A stretch of 38,651 nt of DNA from Chitinophagaceae bacterium (GCA_947380435.1 CANCRC010000003.1:1-38651); one strand, 5' to 3'; counted from the first letter of the stretch, positions 25,006 through 33,761 are shown. Made by a program: numbers and translations. The notes: generated by a model not told the origin, from the sequence alone.

Positions 25006-26025
25006 ATGCCTACTTCCAAAATTATAGCTAACTGGAAAAAGAACGTTTTTGATGCCATTTATTGGCTAGAAGGGGAAGAGGCATACTATATTGATAAGGT
25101 AGTAGACTATGCTGAAAAACAGTTGCTTCCAGAAGCTGAGCAGGCTTTTAACTTGACCATTTTTTATGGAAAAGATGCGGAATGGGCAGAGATTATGAAT
25201 GCTTGTAAGCGTTATCCTGTTTTTGCAGAACGTCAAGTAGTTATTATTAAGGAAGCGCAATTAATGGGGCAAATAGAAAAGTTGGAATCCTATGTAGAAA
25301 ATCCAATGGCTTCTACTATTTTAATTGTAGCTTATAAGGATAAGAACATTGATGGACGTAAAACTTTTGGTAAACTTTTAAAATCCAAAACAACTTTTAT
25401 TGCTACTAAAAAAATGTATGATAGTAAGCTGCCAGAATGGGTGAATGAATGGGTGGCAGATAGAGGCTATCAAATTGCACCCAAAGCAGTACAAATTTTA
25501 GTAGACCATATTGGCAATGATTTAAGTAGAATTCAAAATGAATTAGAAAAGCTTATTGTGAATTTGGGAGATCGTAAGAAAATGACCGAAGATGATATTG
25601 AAAAATACATAGGTATTAGTAAAGAGTACAATGCCTTTGAATTTCAAGAAGCGGTTGGTCAAAAAAACTTTGCCAAAGCCATCCGAATGATTCAATATTT
25701 TGAGTCCAATAATAAAGCAGCCCCCATACAATTAATATTACCTACTTTATATGCTTTCTTTTCTAAGCTCTATGCTATATATGGTTTGAATAGTAGTGAT
25801 GAAAAAAGAATTATGAGCGAAGTAGGTATTTCCTTTTTTGCAGTGAAAATTTATTTAGCAGCACTCAGGCAGTATTCGTATTCAAAAGTGGAGCATGTAC
25901 TTATGCTCATTCACGAATATAATTTAAGAGTAGTAGGCATTAATGATGCAGATAATACCGATGCCGATTTACTAAAAGAGCTAGTCATTAAAATTATGGA
26001 TGTCCCTGAAAAGCAACCTGCTTAG
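25006..26025 (+). CDS. holA: DNA polymerase III delta subunit
   Basis: The clamp-loader delta subunit that opens the sliding clamp during replication. Start taken at ATG 25006 (339 aa); a TTG two codons earlier is the alternative. The order fits PF06144: an N-terminal region with EGEEAYYIDKVVDYAEKQLL (about 22-41), NLTIFYG-type strand, CKRYPVFAERQVVIIKEAQ (about 66-84), a middle AAA+-like part (LLKSKTTFIATKKMYDSKLPEWV) without a functional Walker A, and a helical C-terminal collar domain (EFQEAVGQKNFAKAIRMIQYF). Convergent with ribF, with only 26 bases between the stops. Confidence 0.9.
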   Translation: MPTSKIIANWKKNVFDAIYWLEGEEAYYIDKVVDYAEKQLLPEAEQAFNLTIFYGKDAEWAEIMNACKRYPVFAERQVVIIKEAQLMGQIEKLESYVENPMASTILIVAYKDKNIDGRKTFGKLLKSKTTFIATKKMYDSKLPEWVNEWVADRGYQIAPKAVQILVDHIGNDLSRIQNELEKLIVNLGDRKKMTEDDIEKYIGISKEYNAFEFQEAVGQKNFAKAIRMIQYFESNNKAAPIQLILPTLYAFFSKLYAIYGLNSSDEKRIMSEVGISFFAVKIYLAALRQYSYSKVEHVLMLIHEYNLRVVGINDADNTDADLLKELVIKIMDVPEKQPA

Positions 26026-26051
26026 GTATTTCAGGCATTACTATTATAAAT

Positions 26052-26996
26052 TTATTTATAATTCTTTAAAATAGCGGCTGCGGTAATTTTGTCTTTGGCA
26101 AGTTGTGCTTTTAAAGCTTCAAGTCCATCAAACTTTACTTCTCCTCTAATATACTCATACACCATCACTGTTAAATTTTGCTCATAAATATCTTGATCGA
26201 ATTCAAGAATATGTACTTCAATCACTTTCTTTTGTCCATCCACTGTGGGTCGAATACCAATATTCATCATTCCATTGTAGACGCTGCCATCTAAACAATT
26301 TCCTTTTACCTTCACTGCGTACACTCCATTGGAAGGAATTAATTTTTCTTCATTATGAATATGCAAGTTCGCAGTGGGAAATCCAATGGTGCGTCCAATT
26401 TGATTTCCTCTAACGACAAATCCTTCAAATTGATAAGGGTAGCCTAATAAAGCATTGGCTTTTTCAATTTGATGTTCCTGAATATAATTTCTAATATGCG
26501 TAGAGCTTACAATTTCTCCTTCTACCCATTTTTCATTAATTTCTTCAGTCTTAAAACCTAATTCAGTACCCATTTTTTGTAAGAGTTCAAAATTGCCAGT
26601 TCTTCCATTCCCAAACCTGTGATCGTAGCCTACTAAAATAGTATGCGGATGAAAGTGGTCAAATAAGAATTCTTTAACGTATTGGTTAGCTGTTAAATTA
26701 GAAAAAGCATAATCAAAATTTACTACTACTAAATGGTCAATGCCCATTTGGGCTAATAATGCAATTCTTTCCTCTAGGCTGGTGAGTTGTTTAATTTCTC
26801 CGGGTATGGAGGAGATTACTTTTCTAGGGTGAGGGTGAAAAGTAATAATTACGGTTTCGCCGCCCGTTTCAAGGGCTATTTGCTTCATTCTGCTAATAAT
26901 TTGTTGATGCCCTATATGAACTCCGTCAAAGGCGCCAGTAGTAATTACGGCATTATGAAAATTGGGTAATTGTTTTAAATCGTTGTGAACAGTCAT
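26052..26996 (-). CDS. ribF: Bifunctional riboflavin kinase/FAD synthetase
   Basis: Phosphorylates riboflavin to FMN and adenylates FMN to FAD. 314 residues. The N-terminal nucleotidyltransferase domain has GAFDGVHIGHQQII (21-34), TFHPHP (about 53-58) and GYDHRFGNGRTGN; the C-terminal flavokinase domain starts at about 185 with GNQIGRTIGFPTANL, in which the PTAN motif binds riboflavin and ATP, and continues with NGVYAVKV and MNIGIRPTVDG. Divergent from purM, with 68 bases between starts. No FMN riboswitch can fit in that leader. Its promoter mirrors that of purM. Confidence 0.95.
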   Translation of the reverse strand: MTVHNDLKQLPNFHNAVITTGAFDGVHIGHQQIISRMKQIALETGGETVIITFHPHPRKVISSIPGEIKQLTSLEERIALLAQMGIDHLVVVNFDYAFSNLTANQYVKEFLFDHFHPHTILVGYDHRFGNGRTGNFELLQKMGTELGFKTEEINEKWVEGEIVSSTHIRNYIQEHQIEKANALLGYPYQFEGFVVRGNQIGRTIGFPTANLHIHNEEKLIPSNGVYAVKVKGNCLDGSVYNGMMNIGIRPTVDGQKKVIEVHILEFDQDIYEQNLTVMVYEYIRGEVKFDGLEALKAQLAKDKITAAAILKNYK

Positions 26997-27013
26997 CTTC
27001 GTTGTCTAAATAT

Positions 27014-27025
27014 GGCACAAATGTA
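27014..27025 (-). promoter_or_regulatory. -7 box for ribF
   Basis: On the minus strand TACATTTGTGCC, 17 bases before the ribF ATG. It forms one arm of the inverted repeat 27013-27047 whose other arm is the purM box. Confidence 0.55.
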
Positions 27026-27034
27026 AAACAATTG

Positions 27035-27046
27035 TACCTTTGTGCC
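27035..27046 (+). promoter_or_regulatory. -7 box for purM
   Basis: TACCTTTGTGCC, an exact TAnnTTTG plus TGCC extension, ending 18 bases before the purM ATG at 27065. Confidence 0.6.
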
Positions 27047-27064
27047 ACAAACCAATTTAGATTC

Positions 27065-28243
27065 ATGTCATTGTATGCCCAACGCGGAGTTTCCGCTCAA
27101 AAAGAAGAAGTTCATGCTGCCATTAAGCATCTTGATCAAGGACTATATCCCAATGCATTTTGCAAGCTATATGCCGACTTCTTAGGGGGATCAGCTGACT
27201 ATATTAATATTATGCATGCCGATGGGGCAGGCACAAAAAGCATACTTGCTTATATTTATTGGAAAGAAACAGGAGACGCCACTGTGTGGAGAGGCATTGC
27301 ACAAGATGCCATTGCCATGAATTTAGATGATTTATTATGTGTAGGTATTTACGATCAAATATTATTCTCCTCCACCATTGATAGAAATAAATTAGTCATT
27401 ACCGGTGAGGTTTTAAGTGAAGTAATTAATGGCACGCAAGACTTTTTTAATACCCTCAAAAAATTCGGCATTCAGATTGAATTTTTAGGAGGCGAAACTG
27501 CCGATGTAGGAGATGTAGTCAGAACTATTGCTGTAAATGGCACCATGACAGCAAGATGGCCAAAGGCAAAACTAATTACCAACGATGATATAGCCCCAGG
27601 GCAGGTTATTGTAGGTTTTTCTAGTTATGGGCAAGCAAGTTATGAATTGTCTTATAATAGTGGCTTAGGCAGTAATGGACTTACCAGTGCAAGACATGAT
27701 GTTTTAGAGCATGGCTATGCTAAAAAATATCCTGAAACTTTTGAGCCAAGTTTGAAAGAGGAAGTAGTTTATATTGGAAAAAACAAAATGACCGATACAT
27801 TGGCTATTCCTGGTTTTGGTAATATTAGTATTGGTAAATTATTATTAAGCCCTACGCGCACCTATGCACCCTTAGTGAAAGCCATACTGGATAAGCATTT
27901 CAATGCTGTTAAAGGAATGATTCATTGTAGTGGGGGTGGCCAAACAAAATGTATGAAGTATTTGCCAGGACCCATGCGTATTGTGAAAGATAATTTCTTA
28001 GAAGTACCTCCCATATTTAATTTGATTCAAGAAAATTCTGGAGCGAATGCAAAAGAAATGTATCAGGTATTTAATATGGGGCACCGTTTAGAAATTTTTA
28101 CCGATGAAAATTCAGCAGCGGCTTTAATAGCATTGGCTAAAACATTTAATATAGAATCACAAATAATAGGTAGAGTAGAAACTTCTACTCAAAAAGAGTT
28201 AATAATAAAAGGAGGTTTCGGAACTGAAACTTTTAGCTATTAA
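27065..28243 (+). CDS. purM: Phosphoribosylformylglycinamidine cyclo-ligase (AIR synthase)
   Basis: Closes the imidazole ring of aminoimidazole ribotide in purine synthesis, using ATP. Start at ATG 27065 (MSLYAQRGVSAQKEEV, 392 aa); the longer frame from a TTG at 27002 would begin ahead of the promoter box. It is the long Bacteroidota form: NIMHADGAGTKS (about 49-60), DAIAMNLDDLLCVG (about 84-97), FLGGETADVGD (about 142-152), SNGLTSARHDV and MIHCSGGGQTK are visible. Other pur genes are not adjacent. It is followed after 70 bases by ftsE. Confidence 0.96.
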   Translation: MSLYAQRGVSAQKEEVHAAIKHLDQGLYPNAFCKLYADFLGGSADYINIMHADGAGTKSILAYIYWKETGDATVWRGIAQDAIAMNLDDLLCVGIYDQILFSSTIDRNKLVITGEVLSEVINGTQDFFNTLKKFGIQIEFLGGETADVGDVVRTIAVNGTMTARWPKAKLITNDDIAPGQVIVGFSSYGQASYELSYNSGLGSNGLTSARHDVLEHGYAKKYPETFEPSLKEEVVYIGKNKMTDTLAIPGFGNISIGKLLLSPTRTYAPLVKAILDKHFNAVKGMIHCSGGGQTKCMKYLPGPMRIVKDNFLEVPPIFNLIQENSGANAKEMYQVFNMGHRLEIFTDENSAAALIALAKTFNIESQIIGRVETSTQKELIIKGGFGTETFSY

Positions 28244-28313
28244 TTTAAAAAATTGAATAACTTAGAATATTAAAAAAAACAGTAGAAATAATTTTACACT
28301 AATAAAATAAGAT

Positions 28314-28988
28314 ATGAGCGAAATAGTAGTGCAATTAGAAAATGTAAATATTTATCAAAGTGGTAATCTTATTTTGCAAGATGTGAATTTGAATGTTCAA
28401 AAAGGAGAGTTTGTTTATTTAGTGGGCAAAACGGGTACAGGAAAGAGTAGTTTATTGAAAACATTATATGGGGAAGTTACACTTACTGAAGGCAATGGTA
28501 AGGTGGTAGGTTTTGACTTGAAAGAAATGGACTGGAAAAAACTTCCTTTTTTAAGAAGGAATTTAGGGGTGGTATTTCAGGACTTTCAATTATTAACCGA
28601 CAGAAATGTACATGAGAACCTACGATTCGTATTAAAGGCCACAGGATGGGAAGATGAAAGGTTGGTAGAACAAAAAATTGAAGATGTGCTCGCTAAAGTG
28701 GGTCTTCAAAATAAGGGCTTTAAAATGACCTATGAAATGAGTGGGGGTGAGCAACAAAGGGTGGATATTGCCAGGGCCTTATTAAATTCTCCTAAATTAA
28801 TACTAGCAGATGAGCCTACAGGTAGCCTAGACCCTGAAACCAGCGATGAAATCATGCAATTATTATTTCAAATAGCCAAGGACGACGGAACCGCTATAGT
28901 AATGGCTACACACGACTTTATGGTCGTAAATAAATTCCCTGCAAGAACCTTAACTACCCTTGGAGGTAGGCTCAATGAGCAGGCTTAA
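28314..28988 (+). CDS. ftsE: FtsE-like ABC transporter ATP-binding protein
   Basis: A 224-residue ABC ATPase. Walker A GKTGTGKS (38-45), Q-loop Gln89 in VVFQDF, signature MSGGEQQ (142-148), Walker [10 protein letters not shown] (162-170), with the following SLDP D-loop and a switch His in ATHDFM. The size and sequence fit FtsE, which pairs with the membrane protein FtsX to control cell-wall hydrolases at the division site. No ftsX-like membrane gene is adjacent; LolD/MacB-type ATPases are the main alternative. Between purM and smc; 93 bases to the smc start. Confidence 0.82.
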   Translation: MSEIVVQLENVNIYQSGNLILQDVNLNVQKGEFVYLVGKTGTGKSSLLKTLYGEVTLTEGNGKVVGFDLKEMDWKKLPFLRRNLGVVFQDFQLLTDRNVHENLRFVLKATGWEDERLVEQKIEDVLAKVGLQNKGFKMTYEMSGGEQQRVDIARALLNSPKLILADEPTGSLDPETSDEIMQLLFQIAKDDGTAIVMATHDFMVVNKFPARTLTTLGGRLNEQA

Positions 28989-29081
28989 TTTTTCTCCACT
29001 AATTGTACACAAACTACCCCTAAGGCCTTGATTTCTTGGCTCTTTTTCTTATGTTCGCAGACATAAAATAGAAGATATAAA

Positions 29082-32000
29082 GTGAGACTAAAGTCATTAG
29101 AAATCAAAGGGTTCAAGAGCTTTGCTGACAAAACAATTGTAAGTTTTGATGAGGGAATTACGGGCATTATCGGGCCAAATGGTTGTGGTAAAAGTAATAT
29201 CATTGATAGCATAAGATGGGTAATTGGAGAACAGAAAATTTCAGCTTTAAGAAGTGAAAATTTGGATTCTTTAGTTTTTAACGGAAGTAAAACAAGGTCG
29301 GCAAGTAGTATGGCCGAAGTGAGCCTTACTTTTGAGAATACAAAAAATTTATTACCTACCGAGTTTAGCACCATTACTGTAACACGTCGTTTTTATAAAA
29401 ACGGGGAGAGTGAATACCGTTTAAATGATGTGGCTTGTCGTTTGAAAGACATTCATAATTTATTTTTAGATACAGGTGTAAGTACCGATAGCTATGCCAT
29501 TATAGAATTAGGCATGGTAGATGATATCATTAAAGATAAAGACAATAGTCGTCGTAGAATGTTAGAACAAGCGGCGGGTATTACTATTTACAAAACAAGA
29601 AAGAAAGAAGCAAAGAATAAATTAGATGCGACTGAGCAAGACTTAGCGCGTATTGAAGATTTATTATTTGAGATTAACAATCAATTAAAAACTTTAGAGA
29701 ACCAAGCTAAAAAAGCAGAAAAGTATTTTGAAATCAAAAAAGATTACAAAGACACTGCCATTGAGCTTGCCAAGGCCTCTTTAGAAGGCTTTAATATTAG
29801 CTATAAAGAGCTGAACGATCAACAAGAAGCAGAGACAGACAAGAAGTTCCAATTGGAGGCTGCTATTGCATTGGAAGAAGCGGCATTAGAGCAGGAGCGT
29901 GTGGTATTTATTGAAAAAGAAAAGGGCTTGCAGGCCATGCAGCACCAATTCAACGATAGTTTATCTACACTAAGAACTAAAGAGAATGATAAAAATTTAG
30001 CGGCTCAACGTTTAGATTATCTTAATGATAAAGAAGCTTCTTTACAAGAATTTTTATTAAAAGCAGAAGGGCAATTAAAAACTATTGGCGACTCTATCGA
30101 GTATACTAAACTACAAGTAGTAGAGGAAGAAAAAATATACCAAGATTTTAAATCAAGAGTTGACCAGTCTCAAACTGCTCTAACAGAAAAAAGAGATTCC
30201 TTCGATAGTCAAAGATCTATCTTAGATAATTTACGTCAGTCCTACCAACAAATTCAACGCAATCAATTTGATGCGGAAAAGAAAGTAGCAGTATCTGATA
30301 CTTCTATTCAAAACGTTCAAAGATCTCATCAACAATTAGAGGAAGAGCAAAATCATAGAGTTGGACAAATTGCAGATATTACTTCTCAATTAGCCACCAA
30401 AGAAGCCGATTTAGAATCGAAGAAAGCACATTTAGCAGCATTGCAAATTCAACATGATAATGCAAGAGCTAGCATATTTGAAACACAGGAACAATTAGAA
30501 ATTCTACGATCTGAATTAGCAGAACAAACTAGAAAATTAGACGCTAAGAAAAACGAATACGATTTATTGAAGAGCTTAGTAGATTCTATGGAAGGTTATC
30601 CTGAGAGTGTGAAGTTTTTGCATAAGAACACAGGCTGGAATCATCAAGCGCCTATTTTATCAGATATATTGTATGTTCAAGAAGCTTATCGTGCTGCAGT
30701 AGAGAATGTATTAGAACCTTATTTAAACTATTATGTAGTAAATGATTTAAAAGAGGGTATGCAAGCCGTTCAATTATTGGACGACAATAAAAAAGGCAAG
30801 GCTAATTTCTTCTTATTAGACCAATTAAACGGGGCTTCAGCGAATGCAGCTCCTGCCAATACCATTGCAGCTTTATCAGTCATTGAAATAGATAGCAAGT
30901 ATAGTGCCTTAGCAAATCATTTATTAGGCAATGTATTTATTGCTGAAAATGAGTCTGCTTTATCGGGGGATTATGCTGGCATTATTTTAGAAAAAACAGG
31001 AAAGTATGTAAGAGGCAAGTATACTTTAACAGGCGGAAGCGTAGGTTTATTTGAAGGAAAGAAAATTGGACGCGCTAAGAACTTAGAAAAATTATTGGAA
31101 GATATACAAGCGCAAGAAAAAATAGTAAACGATTTAAAAGCTACTATTCAAACGCAACATAATTCTGTTTTACAGTTTAATGAGCTTTTGAAAGAAAATG
31201 AAATTCGTGCTACTGAACAAGCAGTGAATACTTTAATTAATGAAGTTTTTGCGAATAAGAATAGAGTAGAAAACTTACAATTAGCTCAATCGGCTGCTAT
31301 TATTAAGTTAAAAGAGTTTGAAGACAAGATTACGGAAGAGCATGCCGCTATTGCCGATACAAGAATTGCTTTAGAAGCCTTGAATTTATCTTTGCAACAA
31401 ACACAGTCTAATTTAAATGATGTTGAGTTAGCGTATCAAGCAGCGGAACAAGCTTATCATTTAGCTTCTGGTGAGTTCAATGAAATGAACTTACAATTAA
31501 CTAAACAGTATAGCAAAATTGAGGCATTACAACAAGAAGTAGTGTTCAAAGAAAATCAATTAAATGATTTACATGCGCAAATACAAACTAACAGTGTTCA
31601 ATTAACCGAAGCTAGTGCTGCCATAGTGGACAGCCGTGCCGAGTTAGCACAATTAGAAGAAGACTTGGTTAAGTTATTAAAAACTAAGGAGGAAGAAGAG
31701 TTAAAATTGAACGAGGCCGACCAAGCTTATTATAATTTACGTAATAACTTACAAGAGAAGGAGAGTGCTTTAAGAATGCAAATAAAGTCTAAGGAATTAA
31801 TTGATCAACTAATCAATGAAATTAAAGACCAACTGAACAATTTAAAATTACAGTTGTCTGGCATGAAAGAAAGATTAAACGTTGAGTTTAAGGTAGAATT
31901 AGAAGAGATTTTAGACGAGGGCAGGGCAACTGAAATTTCTTTAGAAGAATTACAAGCAAGTGCAGATAGAATGAAGAAGCGTTTGGAGAATATGGGTGAA

Positions 32001-32600
32001 GTGAATCCAACAGCCATTGAAGCCTATACTGAAATGAAAAAGCGTTATGATTTCATCTTAGAACAAAAGAATGACTTAGTAACTGCTAAAGAAAGCTTAA
32101 TGCTAACTATTCAAGAAGTAGAAGCAACAGCCAATAAAGCCTTCTTAGAAACTTATAATCAAGCAAGAGAAAACTTCCAAAAGGTATTTAAAGCCTTATT
32201 TACAGAAGAAGATTCTTGTGACTTAATATTAGTAGATCCTGAAAACTTAGCCGACACTGCAGTGGAAATTGTAGCTCGACCTAAGGGCAAAAAACCATCT
32301 TCTATTAGTCAATTAAGTGGAGGAGAGAGAACTTTAACCGCTACTGCTATGTTGTTTGCTATTTATTTAATTAAGCCTGCACCATTCTGTATTTTAGATG
32401 AGGTAGACGCTCCATTAGATGATGCCAACGTAGGTAAGTTTACACAAATGATTCAGAAATTTAGTGATAAATCTCAATTCATTATTGTAACGCACAATAA
32501 GCAAACCATGAGTGCTGTGGATGTTATTTATGGTGTGACCATGCAGGAGCCTGGTGTAAGTAAGCTAGTTCCTGTTGACTTTAGAAGTTTGAGTAACTAA
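29082..32600 (+). CDS. smc: Chromosome segregation protein SMC
   Basis: The structural maintenance of chromosomes ATPase, 1172 residues, full length. Walker A GPNGCGKS is at 31-38. Long coiled coils run from about 170 to 500 and 660 to 1010, split by the hinge at about 505-650 (GYPESVKFLHKN, ILSDILYV, GKANFFLLDQL). The C-terminal head has LSGGERTLTA (from 1078) and Walker B CILDEVDAPLDDAN (from 1103). It acts as a homodimer with ScpA/ScpB in cytoplasmic chromosome compaction. The start is a GTG at 29082; no suitable ATG is available near it. Possible -7-like TATGTTCG and a TTATGT/ACATAA hairpin lie at 29049-29066. Terminator follows. Confidence 0.97.
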   Translation: MRLKSLEIKGFKSFADKTIVSFDEGITGIIGPNGCGKSNIIDSIRWVIGEQKISALRSENLDSLVFNGSKTRSASSMAEVSLTFENTKNLLPTEFSTITVTRRFYKNGESEYRLNDVACRLKDIHNLFLDTGVSTDSYAIIELGMVDDIIKDKDNSRRRMLEQAAGITIYKTRKKEAKNKLDATEQDLARIEDLLFEINNQLKTLENQAKKAEKYFEIKKDYKDTAIELAKASLEGFNISYKELNDQQEAETDKKFQLEAAIALEEAALEQERVVFIEKEKGLQAMQHQFNDSLSTLRTKENDKNLAAQRLDYLNDKEASLQEFLLKAEGQLKTIGDSIEYTKLQVVEEEKIYQDFKSRVDQSQTALTEKRDSFDSQRSILDNLRQSYQQIQRNQFDAEKKVAVSDTSIQNVQRSHQQLEEEQNHRVGQIADITSQLATKEADLESKKAHLAALQIQHDNARASIFETQEQLEILRSELAEQTRKLDAKKNEYDLLKSLVDSMEGYPESVKFLHKNTGWNHQAPILSDILYVQEAYRAAVENVLEPYLNYYVVNDLKEGMQAVQLLDDNKKGKANFFLLDQLNGASANAAPANTIAALSVIEIDSKYSALANHLLGNVFIAENESALSGDYAGIILEKTGKYVRGKYTLTGGSVGLFEGKKIGRAKNLEKLLEDIQAQEKIVNDLKATIQTQHNSVLQFNELLKENEIRATEQAVNTLINEVFANKNRVENLQLAQSAAIIKLKEFEDKITEEHAAIADTRIALEALNLSLQQTQSNLNDVELAYQAAEQAYHLASGEFNEMNLQLTKQYSKIEALQQEVVFKENQLNDLHAQIQTNSVQLTEASAAIVDSRAELAQLEEDLVKLLKTKEEEELKLNEADQAYYNLRNNLQEKESALRMQIKSKELIDQLINEIKDQLNNLKLQLSGMKERLNVEFKVELEEILDEGRATEISLEELQASADRMKKRLENMGEVNPTAIEAYTEMKKRYDFILEQKNDLVTAKESLMLTIQEVEATANKAFLETYNQARENFQKVFKALFTEEDSCDLILVDPENLADTAVEIVARPKGKKPSSISQLSGGERTLTATAMLFAIYLIKPAPFCILDEVDAPLDDANVGKFTQMIQKFSDKSQFIIVTHNKQTMSAVDVIYGVTMQEPGVSKLVPVDFRSLSN

Positions 32601-32621
32601 ACTATTTTATAAATTCGCTTT

Positions 32622-32659
32622 AAGAGTCCTTGGTAGTAATACTAGGGGCTCTTTTAATT
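32622..32659 (+). terminator. Intrinsic terminator after smc
   Basis: AAGAGTCCTTGG (32622-32633) pairs with CTAGGGGCTCTT (32642-32653) as a 12-bp stem with three G-U pairs, eight-base loop, followed by a T-rich tail. It ends 15 bases before the next ATG, so the DUF3592-like gene likely depends on its own start or on read-through. Confidence 0.75.
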
Positions 32660-32674
32660 TAGAACCTTTTTTGA

Positions 32675-33103
32675 ATGATTAAGTCTGCCATCATATTATT
32701 CCTTACCTGTTTTCTCTTATACCTACCTTTTAGTAGGGTGCCTGACTATTTCGATAGTGAAACAGCTCCTGGCATTATTATAAAGGAAGGTGCCGGGTCT
32801 GGGACTAAGATAATGGCTGTTTATTCTGAATATGGCAAAGAGTATAAGATTGAATTAGATAGCGCAAATTACGCTTCAAAAATAGGGCAGAGGCTTGAAG
32901 TAATCTATGAATTAAGCGACCCTCAAAAAGCGGTGGTGAATAAATTCTGGGGCTATTGGTTAATTCCTATTGAATTGGCCTGGTCTTTTGGTGGGTTCGC
33001 TGCATTATTAGCCATTGCTTATGCCACTACGCATAAACCACATCCTTCTGCCATCGCCGAACAGTTAAAGTCTGAAGATGCGCCGAAGAAAAAGTATCAA
33101 TAA
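32675..33103 (+). CDS. DUF3592-like membrane protein
   Basis: A 142-residue protein with an N-terminal membrane span (about 3-19), a roughly 65-residue extracytoplasmic or beta-rich middle, a second span at about 92-117, and a charged tail ending DAPKKKYQ. The middle part, ending VIYELSDPQKAVVNKFWGYW, resembles DUF3592 (the family's V.YdP.nP..A pattern). Function unknown. It starts right after the smc terminator and converges on smpB across a large inverted repeat. Confidence 0.65.
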   Translation: MIKSAIILFLTCFLLYLPFSRVPDYFDSETAPGIIIKEGAGSGTKIMAVYSEYGKEYKIELDSANYASKIGQRLEVIYELSDPQKAVVNKFWGYWLIPIELAWSFGGFAALLAIAYATTHKPHPSAIAEQLKSEDAPKKKYQ

Positions 33104-33119
33104 CGCTGAATTGAACTTG

Positions 33120-33219
33120 AAAAAATATGGAATAAAGAATAAATGCTATATCGAACGAACTTTGTGAGCGAAGCGATCAGAGAGTGAGATATAGACGTTT
33201 ATTCTATTAAATATTTTTT
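33120..33219. repeat. Long imperfect inverted repeat (possible two-way terminator)
   Basis: Left arm 33120-33152 and right arm 33188-33219 pair over about 32 bp with only a few mismatches and a two-base bulge; a 35-base loop (33153-33187) sits between. The outer ends are A6 on one side and T6 on the other, as in a bidirectional terminator. The right arm overlaps the smpB stop codon. The loop, richer in G and C than the arms, includes GTGAGCGAAGCGATCAG. Confidence 0.7.
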
Positions 33220-33682
33220 ATCTCTTAAGGAGACGTTTAATTTCCTTATCTACATCGCGAGACTTAATAGTCTCACGCTTATCAAATTCTTTTTTACCCT
33301 TACCTACACCAATTTCTACTTTAGCAAAACGCTTTTCATTAAAGAATATACGCAAGGGGATTATAGAGTATCCTTTTTCTTTGACCTTGGTTTCTAATTT
33401 TTCTAATTCTCTTTTTTGCAATAATAATTTACGATCATGCACTTCAATATGGTTATTTACATTGCCATGCGTATAGGCATTAATGAACAAGCCTCTTACC
33501 CATAATTCCCCTTTATCAAACATACAGAAGGAGTCATTGAAACTTACCTTGCCTTCTCTTATGGATTTTACCTCTGTGCCTAACAATACAATGCCTGCCT
33601 CATATTTGTCCTCTATGTGGTAGTTGAAATAGGCCTGCCTATTATTCAATTCTTTTACTTGTACTGGTTTCGCTTTGGCCAT
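33218..33682 (-). CDS. smpB: SsrA-binding protein
   Basis: Binds tmRNA and brings it to stalled ribosomes for trans-translation. Start at ATG 33682 (MAKAKPVQVKELNNRQAYF, 154 aa); the longer frame from a TTG at 33718 runs through a terminator-like hairpin and is rejected. Conserved blocks: YEAGIVLLGTEVKSIREGKVS (about 28-48), NDSFCMF, and the C-terminal tail DKRETIKSRDVDKEIKR, in which the basic helix reaches into the mRNA channel. The tmRNA gene itself is not in this window. Its stop lies inside the large inverted repeat. Confidence 0.96.
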   Translation of the reverse strand: MAKAKPVQVKELNNRQAYFNYHIEDKYEAGIVLLGTEVKSIREGKVSFNDSFCMFDKGELWVRGLFINAYTHGNVNNHIEVHDRKLLLQKRELEKLETKVKEKGYSIIPLRIFFNEKRFAKVEIGVGKGKKEFDKRETIKSRDVDKEIKRLLKR

Positions 33683-33713
33683 AAAAAATCCCGGAACTGA
33701 AATAGTCCCGGGA
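33683..33713 (-). terminator. Terminator-like hairpin directly before the smpB start
   Basis: On the minus strand TCCCGGGACT, loop ATTTC, AGTTCCGGGA (10 bp, one G-U), then exactly T6 and immediately the smpB ATG. It ends accD transcripts or acts as an attenuator for smpB. Confidence 0.85.
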
Positions 33714-33715
33714 AA

Positions 33716-33723
33716 CAAAAATA
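33716..33723 (-). promoter_or_regulatory. -7 box for smpB
   Basis: TATTTTTG on the minus strand, an exact TAnnTTTG. Its expected transcription start falls in the 5' arm of the hairpin at 33713-33689. Confidence 0.5.
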
Positions 33724-33761
33724 AGGTTAAATATTGACTTCCTAAATGGATTCTAATGGGC

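Larger units (their letters stand above)
27013..27047. repeat. Inverted repeat of two divergent promoters
   Basis: TGGCACAAA (27013-27021) and its exact complement TTTGTGCCA (27039-27047) around 17 bases, which include the palindrome ACAATTGT. Each arm is the 3' part of a TAnnTTTG box. Confidence 0.7.

Noticed and set aside
26997-27064. FMN riboswitch upstream of ribF
   Set aside because: The ribF leader is at most about 20 bases and lacks any RFN-type conserved sequence; only a promoter dyad is there.
28985-29374. 129-residue leftward frame over the ftsE-smc junction
   Set aside because: Mostly antisense to the conserved smc head domain; not conserved-looking.
33683-33718. N-terminal extension of SmpB starting at the TTG at 33718
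   Set aside because: The extra codons are the terminator-like hairpin and its T-tract; the ATG at 33682 gives the usual MAK-type SmpB start.
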